A stretch of DNA of 51,627 bases from the NCBI GenBank assembly GCA_017518975.1, contig JAFWTH010000056.1, forward strand, positions 1-51,627. Reading direction: 5' to 3'. The notes under the pieces are model-generated. The model ran no database searches and was not told the DNA's origin. It was given only the letters and a program-made list of their open reading frames with translations. Shown piece by piece: positions 25,411 through 34,041 of this stretch. The stretch's first letter is position 1. Every line of letters begins with the position of its first letter. A program made the translations under genes and the position numbers. The DNA comes from Clostridia bacterium (GTDB lineage Bacteria; Bacillota; Clostridia; Oscillospirales; CAG-272).

Positions 25411-26606
25411 CGTCTTCGTCCTCCGCGCCGCAGCATACCGACCCCGTCGGTCAGCGCCGAAATAAACGCGTCGATATCGTCCTCCGTATTCGTGTGAGAA
25501 AGACTGACGCGGATCGACGAGTCGATCTCCGCATCCGTCGAACCGAAAGCGGCAAGCGCGTCGCTTTTCTTTTTCGAGTACGCGGAACACGCCGACCCCG
25601 CGGAGACGCAGATATCCCTGCCGGACAGATAATTGAGCATCGTTTCGCTTCTTATACCCGGAAGAGTCAGATTCATAATCGCGTCCGACGGAACGGCGGG
25701 CCGTTTGACCCCGACTCCCGATAAAGCGAGCGCGGATATCCCCTCTTCGAGTCTCATCCGAAGTTTCGCGACGGTCTCTTTATTCTTTTCAAACCCGTTT
25801 TTCGCCGCCTCCGAAGCCGCCGCGAACGCCGCGATGGATATGAGGTTCTCGGTCCCGGATCTGAGACCTCCCTCCTGACCTCCGCCCGGGAGGATCGGCG
25901 AGATGTTCTTTCTTTTAATCGTCTCCGATGAGACGAAAAGCGCCCCCGCTCCGCGCGGGGCGTGGATCTTGTGGGCGCTCACCGAAAGAGTGTCTGCCCC
26001 GAGCGAATACGGGGTAAATCTTATTTTTCCGAATCCCTGTACCGCGTCGCAGTGTGCTACAGCGTCCGGAAAACGCCTTTTTACGGCGGAGAAAGCCGAA
26101 GCGACGTCGTAAACGGCGCCGGTCTCGTTGTTTACGAGCATGAACGCGGCGAGTACGACCGTTCCTCCTGATTCCGCGCACTCCGAAAGTGTGCGCTCAA
26201 GGAAGATCGGGTCCAGGGTGCCTCCCTTCGTCGGTATCCTCACGACGCGGCATCCGTCCGCCTCGAGGGAAGCGGCGGCGCGCGCGACCGAGGGGTGTTC
26301 GCCGTCCCCGATCAGCACCCATTCGGATCCGTCCCCTCTTCTTTTTTTCGATCTGTACGAACCGATCACGGCGGTGCAGTTGGCCTCCGTTCCCGACGCA
26401 GTGAAAACGAGCGCGTCGCCCGACCCCCGTCTGACGCCCAGCGCGTCGGAGACGGTCTCACGGCACCTTGAAAGAAGACGCGACGCCTCGGCGCCGGCCT
26501 TGTGGGTCGACGACGGATTTCCGTAAACCTCCACGGCTGCGGCGAGAGCTTCTCTCGCCTCTTCACCGACCTCGGTCGTGGCGGCGTTGTCAAGATAATG
26601 GATCAT
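25407..26606 (-). CDS. Cysteine desulfurase (NifS/IscS-like)
   Basis: A 399-residue class V aminotransferase-fold PLP enzyme that takes sulfur from cysteine for iron-sulfur clusters or tRNA thiolation. Seen are the N-terminal MIHYLDNAATTEV, the PLP lysine in SAHKIHAPRGAGALF, and the active-site cysteine loop ICVSAGSACSAYSKKK. The ATG at 26606 overlaps the stop of the upstream lipoprotein gene as ATGA and also overlaps the radical SAM gene downstream, so the three form one operon. No thiI or iscU lies next to it, so the sulfur acceptor is not known. Confidence 0.93.
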   Translation of the reverse strand: MIHYLDNAATTEVGEEAREALAAAVEVYGNPSSTHKAGAEASRLLSRCRETVSDALGVRRGSGDALVFTASGTEANCTAVIGSYRSKKRRGDGSEWVLIGDGEHPSVARAAASLEADGCRVVRIPTKGGTLDPIFLERTLSECAESGGTVVLAAFMLVNNETGAVYDVASAFSAVKRRFPDAVAHCDAVQGFGKIRFTPYSLGADTLSVSAHKIHAPRGAGALFVSSETIKRKNISPILPGGGQEGGLRSGTENLISIAAFAAASEAAKNGFEKNKETVAKLRMRLEEGISALALSGVGVKRPAVPSDAIMNLTLPGIRSETMLNYLSGRDICVSAGSACSAYSKKKSDALAAFGSTDAEIDSSIRVSLSHTNTEDDIDAFISALTDGVGMLRRGGRRR

Positions 26607-27142
26607 TTTCCGAATCTGAAGTTTTCGATCATCTTGTTCACTTCGTCGAGATGGCCGTCCCACTTGTCCGCCGTCGCGCCGTACGTGATTATATAGATGA
26701 CTCCGCCCTTCACCGCGGCTATCTGAGAATACTTGAAAGACGTATCGTCAAAATCGCCCGAATAGACGTATTTTTTCGCGTCGACTCCGTCGAGTTTTAT
26801 ATCCTCTCCCGATACCGAAAGGTCAAAATTCTCATAAAGAGCTTTAAGCTCGCCGAGACCCGACTCCCACCAGCTGTCGACAGTAGAGTCAGTATGCTGA
26901 AGGTCTCCCGACATTACCATAATGAACGACCTGTCGGTTCCCGAACAGTAGGCGCGGGTACTCGCGTTCTGCGTATCCACGCTCCAGCTTTCAGGCACAA
27001 AAAACGTATACGTCGCGAGGTCCGGGTTTGACGCGAGTTTCATCCCGTCCGGTACGGAGGGATCCCGATCCGAGCATCCCGCCAGAACGGCCGCGGATAT
27101 CATTACCGCGGTGATAATTGAAATAATCCTTTTCATTTTCAT
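26603..27142 (-). CDS. Small lipoprotein with PsbP/DUF1795-like domain
   Basis: A 179-residue lipoprotein: signal peptide with lipobox VLAGC (Cys about residue 23), then a roughly 150-residue domain of alternating beta strands (ATYTFFVPESWSVDT, YVYSGDFDDTSFKYSQI, GVIYIITYGA) resembling the PsbP/Mog1-like fold. The function of such bacterial lipoproteins is mostly unknown. It overlaps the cysteine desulfurase start by 4 bp and begins 26 bp after the 967-aa gene. An alternative start at the third codon (MKR) would change little. Confidence 0.72.
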   Translation of the reverse strand: MKMKRIISIITAVMISAAVLAGCSDRDPSVPDGMKLASNPDLATYTFFVPESWSVDTQNASTRAYCSGTDRSFIMVMSGDLQHTDSTVDSWWESGLGELKALYENFDLSVSGEDIKLDGVDAKKYVYSGDFDDTSFKYSQIAAVKGGVIYIITYGATADKWDGHLDEVNKMIENFRFGK

Positions 27143-27168
27143 TGTCGTTACCGTTTCCTTTTCCGTAT

Positions 27169-30072
27169 TTATTTTTCCCGTTCGCGGCGTCTGCGTGCTT
27201 TCTCAAACGACGCGTCTCTGTCAGACCTGAAGAAATGGATCCCGAGCGGGATCATAATGATCCCCGCGGCGACGGATACGTATACGATCCTCCTGTCGAA
27301 GGGTCTTCCGGGTCCTTCTCCGTTCGAGGATTTTTCGTCGATACGTACGGTCCCGTCCGTTTTCGTTCTGCTGTGCGCTGATATTTTAAAAATATCAACC
27401 GTCGCCGTTCCTTCCGAACGGATAAGCACGGAGAACCAGTTTATCCCGCCGTCTCCCGGCAGACCGTCAAGGTCGCAGACGATCCGCTCCTTACCCGTCC
27501 CGGGCGGACAATCCAAAACGTACTCGACGTCACCCACGTCCGAACCGAACATGAACGTGATGACCGCGCTGTCGTCGGATGAAACCGATAAATCAAATTC
27601 GATGAGCGGAAACAAAGAGAAGTTGACCGTTTCGGGAAAAGATCTGAGAATGATCCCGTGGGACGATTCCGCGTCAAGCGTCGCACGAAGGGTCCGCGCC
27701 CCCGATCTTCCTGAAAAAAACGCCGTCCCGAACGAAGCTATACCGCTCCCCGCTACCCAGCCCTCGGTGGAATAAGAATCTTTGAAATCCCACAGGACCG
27801 CGCTTGAGGCAACGAACGGTTCGACAGCCGAATAATCGATCGCCTCCATCGGCGGCAGATCATCATGATCTTTTCCTTTTCCGCGGAGGATCGAATAATC
27901 GATCAGACCCGCCCCCGACAAGGAAGGAACAGAAAGAATAACGGCGCGCGAGCCCGCCTCTCTTCCAGAGACGCAAAGATCGAGAAACTCATGCGCGGCG
28001 TCTTCGACGGACTTGCCCTCAGCCGTCAGGATAAGCGCCGAAAACGACGGAGCGGACGTTCCGTTAGCCCTTGAGGACGCGATCACCGCGTCAAGACCGT
28101 CGAAAGTGCTCTTTTCGGTCACCGTAAGGATCGACCAGGGTATTTCTCCCATCTGATAAAGCGATTCCGCCACGAGAGCGGCAAACGTCTCTCCGTCTTC
28201 TCCGTTCCCGAGTCCCTCAACCGGGATCGTGACGGTGAACGATTCGTAGTTGACTGACGCCGAGGCGTACGTCAGGCGGGCGAGAAGAGCCGCGCGGGAC
28301 GCGTCCTCACCGATCGTGTCCCCTCCCCTCACGTCGGGTACGACGATCGAGGAGATGTTTCCGTATCTTCCGCAGAAAAACGACGTCAAAGCGAGGTAAA
28401 GTCCGATTCCCCTCGGATCGTCTTCCGAGGGATCCTTCCCCTCCCGGAACCACGCAGCCGGGTCGCCGACCGTAAACCTCAGATAAACACCGATCCCCGA
28501 CGCCTTGTAAAACTCCATCTCTGCATCGAGTATCCGGACGTATTCTTCGTTGAGATAATAAGTATCCGAATCTCTGATCGCCGCGAGTCCGGAAGATAGG
28601 GCGTGACCTCCGCCGGTCAGTCGGTCGAGTTCAACGTCGACGACCGCCCTGTTCATACCCGCCTCAAAAACCCCTGCGGGCTCAGCGCCGTAAAGGCCGA
28701 AAACCGATTCGTTTCCCTCGGCGGGAGGAACGGTAAACAGAAAATGCTTCTCCGTTATCTGCACTTCGCCGTCGTCTTCGAGAACAGAGACCCAGAAATA
28801 GTTTTCCCTGCCCTCTCGCGGAAGAGATGAAAGCGGGACCGAGAACGAAAAGGCCGTTCCCGCCCTGCTCTCTGCAAGTCTGACCGGTTCTCCGCCCGTC
28901 GCCGGAGCGGTGAGGAGCACGAGATTTTTCCCGACAAGTTCGACCGCGGCGTTCTTTTTGAGCTTGCCTTCTACGGAAAGAACGCCGTCTTTTATAGTGC
29001 CGCTGATGACGCATCCCGTGAAATCGACCGTCGGATCGTGATACCCCGCGGTGAAAAACTCAAGCGATCTGACGATGATCTCTCCGCCGTCGGGACTCTG
29101 AAAAACAAACTTTACGGTCTCGGCATCATCCGATATGAACCGGAAAAGATAAATATGTTCACCCTTGAACACCTGGCGCGTCTGCGCGATGGCCGCGAGT
29201 ACGCGGTCCGATTCACGCATCCCGTTGAATTCCGCCGAAACCGAGCCGCCGTCGGCGGTGAGCGTCAGCGCGGCGTATCTTATCGGAACTTTCCCTTTTT
29301 CCTCTCCGGATTCGGGCAGCGCCGAGGGGTCGATCCTCGCGGTGAAATCGCAAACGCCGTCCGCGGGAGCGAGCGTCAGAGAGCTGTCCGAAGCGGTCAA
29401 CTTACCCGTGCCCGAACTGATCGAAAGAGAGCTCATGGAGGAGTTCGGAGTTTTTACTCCCACCGTCCCGTAAAACCGTGAAAAAATGATCTCCGCGGAC
29501 TCTTCCCCGACGTTGTTCCATTCAAAAGTCGCGGATATTCTCTTTACGGATGAACGATCTTTTATTGAAGTGAGGTCGAAAACGACGGTTTTCACCTCGC
29601 CCGGGAAAAGATCCGCCCTGAACCGGAATATGTCCCGGTCCGTATACAGTGAAAGCGTCAGGGTACACGAAAAGGGCGTTTCACCCTTCGGAGGAGAAAG
29701 AAGAACGTTCGTCGACAACGCGTCAAAAGCGGAAAGATCCGCATCCTCCGTTACGGAGAGCATCGCTTTTCTGACAGTCCGCGCCTCGTTCTCACCGTCC
29801 GTTTTCTCTCCCGTCAGGACTACGGTTACGGTTTCGCCGTTTTCCGACCGCTCGGCTCCTTCGGCGTCCCCGCTCACCGCGATCGACGCATCGTCAGGCA
29901 GAACGGCGATACCGCCCGGAACGGCGACAGGCGCTTTTTCGTTTGAACTCAAAACAATGCACGGCGAGTCAGACGTCGCTCCCTGCGCGGGCAACGCGGA
30001 CAAGACCCCGGTGAGCGCCGCGGCGAAAATGAATAACATAAAGAAAAACGGATTACGTTTCAAAATATTCAC
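27169..30072 (-). CDS. Large anchored extracellular protein, possible DUF5722-like barrel
   Basis: A 967-residue protein with an N-terminal signal peptide (about residues 10-32, ending in LPAQGA), a large beta-rich region with carbohydrate-binding-like stretches (about 35-450), a barrel-like region (about 450-740) including YYLNEEYVRILDAEMEFY and GIGVYLRFTVGDP, a further beta domain (about 755-920), and a C-terminal transmembrane helix followed by a basic tail (RRRREREK). The middle recalls DUF5722/glycosidase-like barrels, but no catalytic residues could be assigned. It starts with GTG with a poor ribosome-binding site, about 40 bp after a clear promoter. The lipoprotein, cysteine desulfurase and YgiQ genes follow closely on the same strand. 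Confidence 0.72.
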   Translation of the reverse strand: MNILKRNPFFFMLFIFAAALTGVLSALPAQGATSDSPCIVLSSNEKAPVAVPGGIAVLPDDASIAVSGDAEGAERSENGETVTVVLTGEKTDGENEARTVRKAMLSVTEDADLSAFDALSTNVLLSPPKGETPFSCTLTLSLYTDRDIFRFRADLFPGEVKTVVFDLTSIKDRSSVKRISATFEWNNVGEESAEIIFSRFYGTVGVKTPNSSMSSLSISSGTGKLTASDSSLTLAPADGVCDFTARIDPSALPESGEEKGKVPIRYAALTLTADGGSVSAEFNGMRESDRVLAAIAQTRQVFKGEHIYLFRFISDDAETVKFVFQSPDGGEIIVRSLEFFTAGYHDPTVDFTGCVISGTIKDGVLSVEGKLKKNAAVELVGKNLVLLTAPATGGEPVRLAESRAGTAFSFSVPLSSLPREGRENYFWVSVLEDDGEVQITEKHFLFTVPPAEGNESVFGLYGAEPAGVFEAGMNRAVVDVELDRLTGGGHALSSGLAAIRDSDTYYLNEEYVRILDAEMEFYKASGIGVYLRFTVGDPAAWFREGKDPSEDDPRGIGLYLALTSFFCGRYGNISSIVVPDVRGGDTIGEDASRAALLARLTYASASVNYESFTVTIPVEGLGNGEDGETFAALVAESLYQMGEIPWSILTVTEKSTFDGLDAVIASSRANGTSAPSFSALILTAEGKSVEDAAHEFLDLCVSGREAGSRAVILSVPSLSGAGLIDYSILRGKGKDHDDLPPMEAIDYSAVEPFVASSAVLWDFKDSYSTEGWVAGSGIASFGTAFFSGRSGARTLRATLDAESSHGIILRSFPETVNFSLFPLIEFDLSVSSDDSAVITFMFGSDVGDVEYVLDCPPGTGKERIVCDLDGLPGDGGINWFSVLIRSEGTATVDIFKISAHSRTKTDGTVRIDEKSSNGEGPGRPFDRRIVYVSVAAGIIMIPLGIHFFRSDRDASFEKARRRREREK

Positions 30073-30114
30073 CGATTCTGTTGGAAAATGGGAAATGTTT
30101 TGCCCGTAAGGAAT

Positions 30115-30143
30115 ATTTTATCACATTTACGGATGATTTACAA
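30115..30143 (-). promoter_or_regulatory. Sigma-A-like promoter for the 967-aa protein gene
   Basis: Minus-strand TTGTAA (plus-strand 30138-30143), 17-nt spacer, TAAAAT (30115-30120). It lies between the spoIIE terminator and the GTG start. Confidence 0.7.
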
Positions 30144-30169
30144 TATTCGGGTGCCGCGCCTCCTTTTCC

Positions 30170-30214
30170 GAAAAAACGCTCCGGACGTCCTCACCCGAGG
30201 AAAACGTCCGGAGC
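30170..30214 (-). terminator. Rho-independent terminator after spoIIE
   Basis: A perfect 10-bp stem, GCTCCGGACG / CGTCCGGAGC (30178-30187 and 30205-30214), begins 10 bp past the spoIIE stop and is followed on the minus strand by GTTTTTTC. Confidence 0.88.
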
Positions 30215-30223
30215 CGGCGGCTG

Positions 30224-32662
30224 CTATCTTATTTTCACTATCCCCGCGCTTACATCGTCGCGCGAGCCCTCATCTTTCGCTCTTTTTACTATCCGTTCGG
30301 CGAGATCTCCGGGACTCTCTTCCGTGATCTCCGCGTCGGAAAGCATATCGCAAAGCCATGGAGCTTCCTCAAAACTGCGCGTTACCCCGTCGGAGATCAT
30401 CACGACTACGTCTCCCGGTTCGAGGACGAACGATATCATCTCCGCGTCGAGCGCGCGGATTATTCCGATCGGAGCCGTCTTTGACTGCAGGCGGAAAAGT
30501 CTTCCGTCCCTGACGATAAACGACGGAGCCGCCCCGCTCTTGATAAAGCGCGCTTTGCCCGTCAGCAGATCGATCTCCGCGAGATCGACGGTCGCGGAAC
30601 ACTCCGTTCCGCGCGCCCGGATCACGGAATTGAGCATTTTCAGCGCGGTAGCGGTCGCCGCGCCCGACGTGAGGACCGTGTCCAGAAAAGAGGCGCACAT
30701 CCGCGCTGTGAGGCACGCCTCTTTTCCGCTTCCCATGCCGTCGGAGATCAGCATGTAGAGTCTTTTGTCATCCGTTTCAAACGTTCTGATAACGTCTCCG
30801 CAAACGGCGTCCTTGACGCTCCCCGCTCTGATGACGGCGCGCGTGTCTCCCGCAGGAGACGAGGCTCCGCCGTGAGATGCGGAGATCTTCGGAAGCGGGA
30901 AGATCTCCATATTCACTTCATCTCCGCAGATATTGAGCGACGGCTCTCCGAATTCGATTCCGCACGCCTCCCCGAAAAGAGCCCTTATCTGTTCCGATCC
31001 GAGTTCGGTTTGATTGATCCTGACTCCGGTCGCAACGGCTCTGATCCTTCTTTTTCCGTAAACCGTCACCCCGTCCGCATAGAATCCTCCGTCGGGAAGC
31101 AGTGAAGCAAGACGCGACGTGAGTTTTTCGTCGACGCGCGCTTCTTCTCTGTCGTATCTCGCCGCATCTCTGAGCATCTCCGCCACCGCCTCGTAGTCGG
31201 AAGCTATTACCGGAGTCCTGTCCCAGATTTTCGCCTCTGAGATCTTTTTTGAAAACTTTTCGTTCACTCCGTCGATGATCCGGTCGATATTGTAACATCT
31301 CTTTGCCATTGTTCTCGATACCGCCGACGCGCTCGCTCTGCCGTCCCGCATCAGCTGACCCGCAATCTCTTCCTTTACGCGATCAACGTCGCCGCGCTCC
31401 GCGCCCCGGCAGGCTCCGGAAAGACCGCAATCGGCGCACACCTCGTCGAACACTTCGCCGCAAACCGCGCGAACGTCATAAGCGGACGGAGCGCTCATTT
31501 CTTCCGACATCCTGTAAAGTTCCTTTGAAACGGTCCTGAGACCGTGCGAAAGGTCCGTCAGTTTTTTCTCCGTAGGTCCTCCGGCGGTCTTCTGTTCGTT
31601 TGTCAACCGTTTCTTCACATCCCTTCGGCGTTCCGCCGCGCACGGGATAAGGCCGAAAGCGATCGCGGGCATAAGCACGGCGACCGACACTATCATCTCA
31701 GGCACGGTATCCGAGAGAACATCAAGTCCCGATTCAAGATATCCCCACACGATCCCCGCCGCCGCGGACGAAAAAACAGACCCCGTATCCGAAACGCGTG
31801 TCAGAACTCCGCAAACCAAGGCGCAGAAAGCGATCAGCGCCGCGGTTTTCGGGGAGATGACCGCTCCGCATACGAAACCGCGGAGCAATCCGTAAAGAGG
31901 TCCGCTCTTTCTTACCGAAACCACGGTAACGACGAACGCCGCAACGACTCCGAGATCGACGACGGGGATCCTTATCGCGTAAAACGCCAGAACCAACGAA
32001 GCGCATAAAGCTGTCGTCCCGGCCTCCTCAAGCATGGCGTCGCGCGTTCCGGACCCTCCGTCAGGGCAAAGTTTTTCCCAGTAGCGTGACGAGGTGACAA
32101 GCCAGACGAGCGCCGGGGAGATAACCGAGGACGCGGCGGCAGAAACAAATCCTCCCGTCGCTCCGCCTCTCACGGCGGCGGCGAGAACGCCGCCCGTGAG
32201 CGACGCCGCGGATGAAAGGACCATCCTGATGTAGACCGATTCGTCGTACCGGATCGAAACGGCGCTTTGAAGTAATACGCCGAGGCGACGCGTCCCGCTT
32301 TTGACGCCGCGCTTTTCACCCGGCGGAGTTTTCGGCTCCGACCCGTCGCGCGCGAGAATTATCGAGATCGCGAGACGGCCGAGAAAGAGAGAAAAAAAGA
32401 CCGGAAGGTCAATCGCCGCGTTCCCCGAAAAAATGCACCCCGCCGCAACTCCGAGAAACGCCGCCGGTACGGACAGGGGCCCTGAAACCGCACAGATCAG
32501 GGACGCTCCGAACGGAGCGGAACCGAAAAGGAATCTTCCTCCGGCAACCGCCGCTCCGACCGCGGATATCAGAAGCGGGCGAACTGCGGCGCGCACTCTC
32601 CCCCTCTCTGTTTTTTCAATCCCGCCGTCCGCCCGGGCGACGTCCGCTTCACGTTTTTTCAT
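30224..32662 (-). CDS. spoIIE: Stage II sporulation protein E (PP2C-type phosphatase)
   Basis: An 812-residue protein with the SpoIIE layout: a short basic N-terminus, about ten transmembrane helices (to about residue 320), a middle cytoplasmic region with several cysteines (including VCADCGLSGACRG), and a C-terminal PP2C/SpoIIE phosphatase domain with MLISDGMGSGKEA and VVMISDGVTRSF. SpoIIE dephosphorylates SpoIIAA to activate sigma F in the forespore and also interacts with division proteins. A TTG frame opens at 32713, but the ATG at 32662 has AAAGGG 8 nt upstream. It is the only sporulation-specific gene in the window and the main hint that the organism can form spores. Confidence 0.93.
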   Translation of the reverse strand: MKKREADVARADGGIEKTERGRVRAAVRPLLISAVGAAVAGGRFLFGSAPFGASLICAVSGPLSVPAAFLGVAAGCIFSGNAAIDLPVFFSLFLGRLAISIILARDGSEPKTPPGEKRGVKSGTRRLGVLLQSAVSIRYDESVYIRMVLSSAASLTGGVLAAAVRGGATGGFVSAAASSVISPALVWLVTSSRYWEKLCPDGGSGTRDAMLEEAGTTALCASLVLAFYAIRIPVVDLGVVAAFVVTVVSVRKSGPLYGLLRGFVCGAVISPKTAALIAFCALVCGVLTRVSDTGSVFSSAAAGIVWGYLESGLDVLSDTVPEMIVSVAVLMPAIAFGLIPCAAERRRDVKKRLTNEQKTAGGPTEKKLTDLSHGLRTVSKELYRMSEEMSAPSAYDVRAVCGEVFDEVCADCGLSGACRGAERGDVDRVKEEIAGQLMRDGRASASAVSRTMAKRCYNIDRIIDGVNEKFSKKISEAKIWDRTPVIASDYEAVAEMLRDAARYDREEARVDEKLTSRLASLLPDGGFYADGVTVYGKRRIRAVATGVRINQTELGSEQIRALFGEACGIEFGEPSLNICGDEVNMEIFPLPKISASHGGASSPAGDTRAVIRAGSVKDAVCGDVIRTFETDDKRLYMLISDGMGSGKEACLTARMCASFLDTVLTSGAATATALKMLNSVIRARGTECSATVDLAEIDLLTGKARFIKSGAAPSFIVRDGRLFRLQSKTAPIGIIRALDAEMISFVLEPGDVVVMISDGVTRSFEEAPWLCDMLSDAEITEESPGDLAERIVKRAKDEGSRDDVSAGIVKIR

Positions 32663-32974
32663 CTTTTCAGCCCTTTCAGTCTTGTATTCGGAAAAGATTT
32701 TAGCATCGGACAAACGAAAAAAACGTCATAAAACGAATGTCGCCGTCCGCAAAATCGCGTCGTACGGAGGTATCCCGCGCGTGAAACCGGGCGAAAGCGG
32801 GAGTTCCGGTTCGTATGGCGCGGCATGAGGGCGGGAACGGTCGGAGGAAATCATCAACGGGAGACGTGCAAAAAAGTGAGTCGTCGGTCGAGATTTCTAT
32901 TGACAAAAAGGCGAAGAGTTTTTTATAATAAATATTGGCATAAAACAAAGCGAAAAATCGAAAGGAACGAAAAA
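32663..32974. other. Divergent intergenic region between spoIIE and the ROK kinase gene
   Basis: About 310 bp without a supported gene. The right end holds the sigma-A promoter of the ROK kinase gene (32900-32929). The left part must contain the spoIIE promoter, but no convincing -35/-10 pair or clear Spo0A box could be picked out by eye. No long hairpin was noticed. Confidence 0.6.
32900..32929 (+). promoter_or_regulatory. Sigma-A promoter for the ROK kinase gene
   Basis: TTGACA at 32900-32905, an 18-nt spacer and TATAAT at 32924-32929, both perfect hexamers, 45 bp before the start codon. Confidence 0.85.
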
Positions 32975-33940
32975 ATGTACTATATCGGAGTTGACCTCGG
33001 CGGCACGAACATCGCCGTCGGTATCGTTGATGAGGACAACAGGATCATAAAGAAAGGCAAGACCCCGACCGCACCGGAGAGAGGGGCGGACGCTATCGTC
33101 GCCGATATGGCGGCGCTTTCAAAATCGCTTCTCGCGGACGCGGAGATACCGCTCTCCGAAGTGGCGTGGGCGGGCGTCGCGACACCCGGTACAGCCGACA
33201 GCGACCGCGGGGTCGTCGTTTACGCGAACAACATCCCGTTTCTCGACTATCCTCTCGCGGCAAATCTCTCCGCTCTCCTCGACGGGATCCCCGTACACAT
33301 TGAAAACGACGCAAACGCGGCGGCTAAAGCCGAAGCGATCGCCGGAGTCGCAAAAAACGCGAAGTATTCCGTCATGATCACGCTCGGAACGGGCCTCGGC
33401 GGAGGTATAGTTCTTAACGGAGAAGTTTATTCCGGTTTCAACTTCGCAGGCGCGGAACTCGGTCATATGGTCATCAAAAAGGACGGAAGACAGTGCTCGT
33501 GCGGAAGACGCGGCTGCTGGGAGGCATATTCCTCGGCTACCGGCCTCGTCAACATCACGAAAGACCGCATCGAGGACGCGAGACGCGACGGAAGAAAGAC
33601 GGTCATGGAAGAGATGATCGGCGGCGATCTGAACGCCGTTTCCGCGCGCACCGCGTTCACCGCGATGAAGCAGGGAGACGAGGTCGCCGCGGAAGTCGTC
33701 GACGAATATATCGATTATCTCGCCTGCGGTCTCGGCAACATCATCAACATCTTCCAGCCGGAGATCGTCTCAATCGGCGGCGGAGTCTGCGGCGAGGGCG
33801 ATTACCTTCTCAAGCCGCTTCGTGAAAAGGTATTCTACAAGGAAACGTATACCAAGGAAGGCACCCCCCAGACCGAGGTCGTCGTCGCGGAACTCGGCAA
33901 TGACGCCGGAATCATCGGCGCCGCCGTTCTCGGTAAATAA
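32975..33940 (+). CDS. ROK family glucokinase-like sugar kinase
   Basis: A 321-residue ROK kinase, most like glucokinases that phosphorylate glucose with ATP. Seen are the N-terminal phosphate-binding motif DLGGTNIAVG, the sugar-binding ENDANAAA stretch, TLGTGLGGGIV, GAELGHMV with the catalytic region, and the ROK zinc motif CSCGRRGCWEAY. The ATG at 32975 has AAAGGA upstream; the frame is open further upstream but that part is not family-like. It forms a single-gene unit with its own promoter and terminator. ROK transcription factors carry an extra HTH domain, which is absent here. Confidence 0.93.
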   Translation: MYYIGVDLGGTNIAVGIVDEDNRIIKKGKTPTAPERGADAIVADMAALSKSLLADAEIPLSEVAWAGVATPGTADSDRGVVVYANNIPFLDYPLAANLSALLDGIPVHIENDANAAAKAEAIAGVAKNAKYSVMITLGTGLGGGIVLNGEVYSGFNFAGAELGHMVIKKDGRQCSCGRRGCWEAYSSATGLVNITKDRIEDARRDGRKTVMEEMIGGDLNAVSARTAFTAMKQGDEVAAEVVDEYIDYLACGLGNIINIFQPEIVSIGGGVCGEGDYLLKPLREKVFYKETYTKEGTPQTEVVVAELGNDAGIIGAAVLGK

Positions 33941-33961
33941 TTCTTTCCGACCAAACCGAAA

Positions 33962-33988
33962 AACGCGCTTGAAACAAGCGCGTTTTTT
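33962..33988 (+). terminator. Terminator after the ROK kinase gene
   Basis: A 10-bp stem, AACGCGCTTG-aaa-CAAGCGCGTT (33962-33971 and 33975-33984), runs into TTTTTTATT. The -35 box of the next promoter begins 2 bp further on. Confidence 0.92.
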
Positions 33989-33989
33989 A

Positions 33990-34018
33990 TTGCATTCCAC
34001 CCCGCAGTGTGATAAAAT
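33990..34018 (+). promoter_or_regulatory. Promoter for the YdcF-like gene, next to a terminator
   Basis: TTGCAT (33990-33995), a 17-nt spacer and TAAAAT (34013-34018). The -35 box abuts the U-tract of the upstream terminator. The leader to the presumed start is only about 17 nt. Confidence 0.7.
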
Positions 34019-34041
34019 CTATCCGTAAGAGGTGATGAGAT

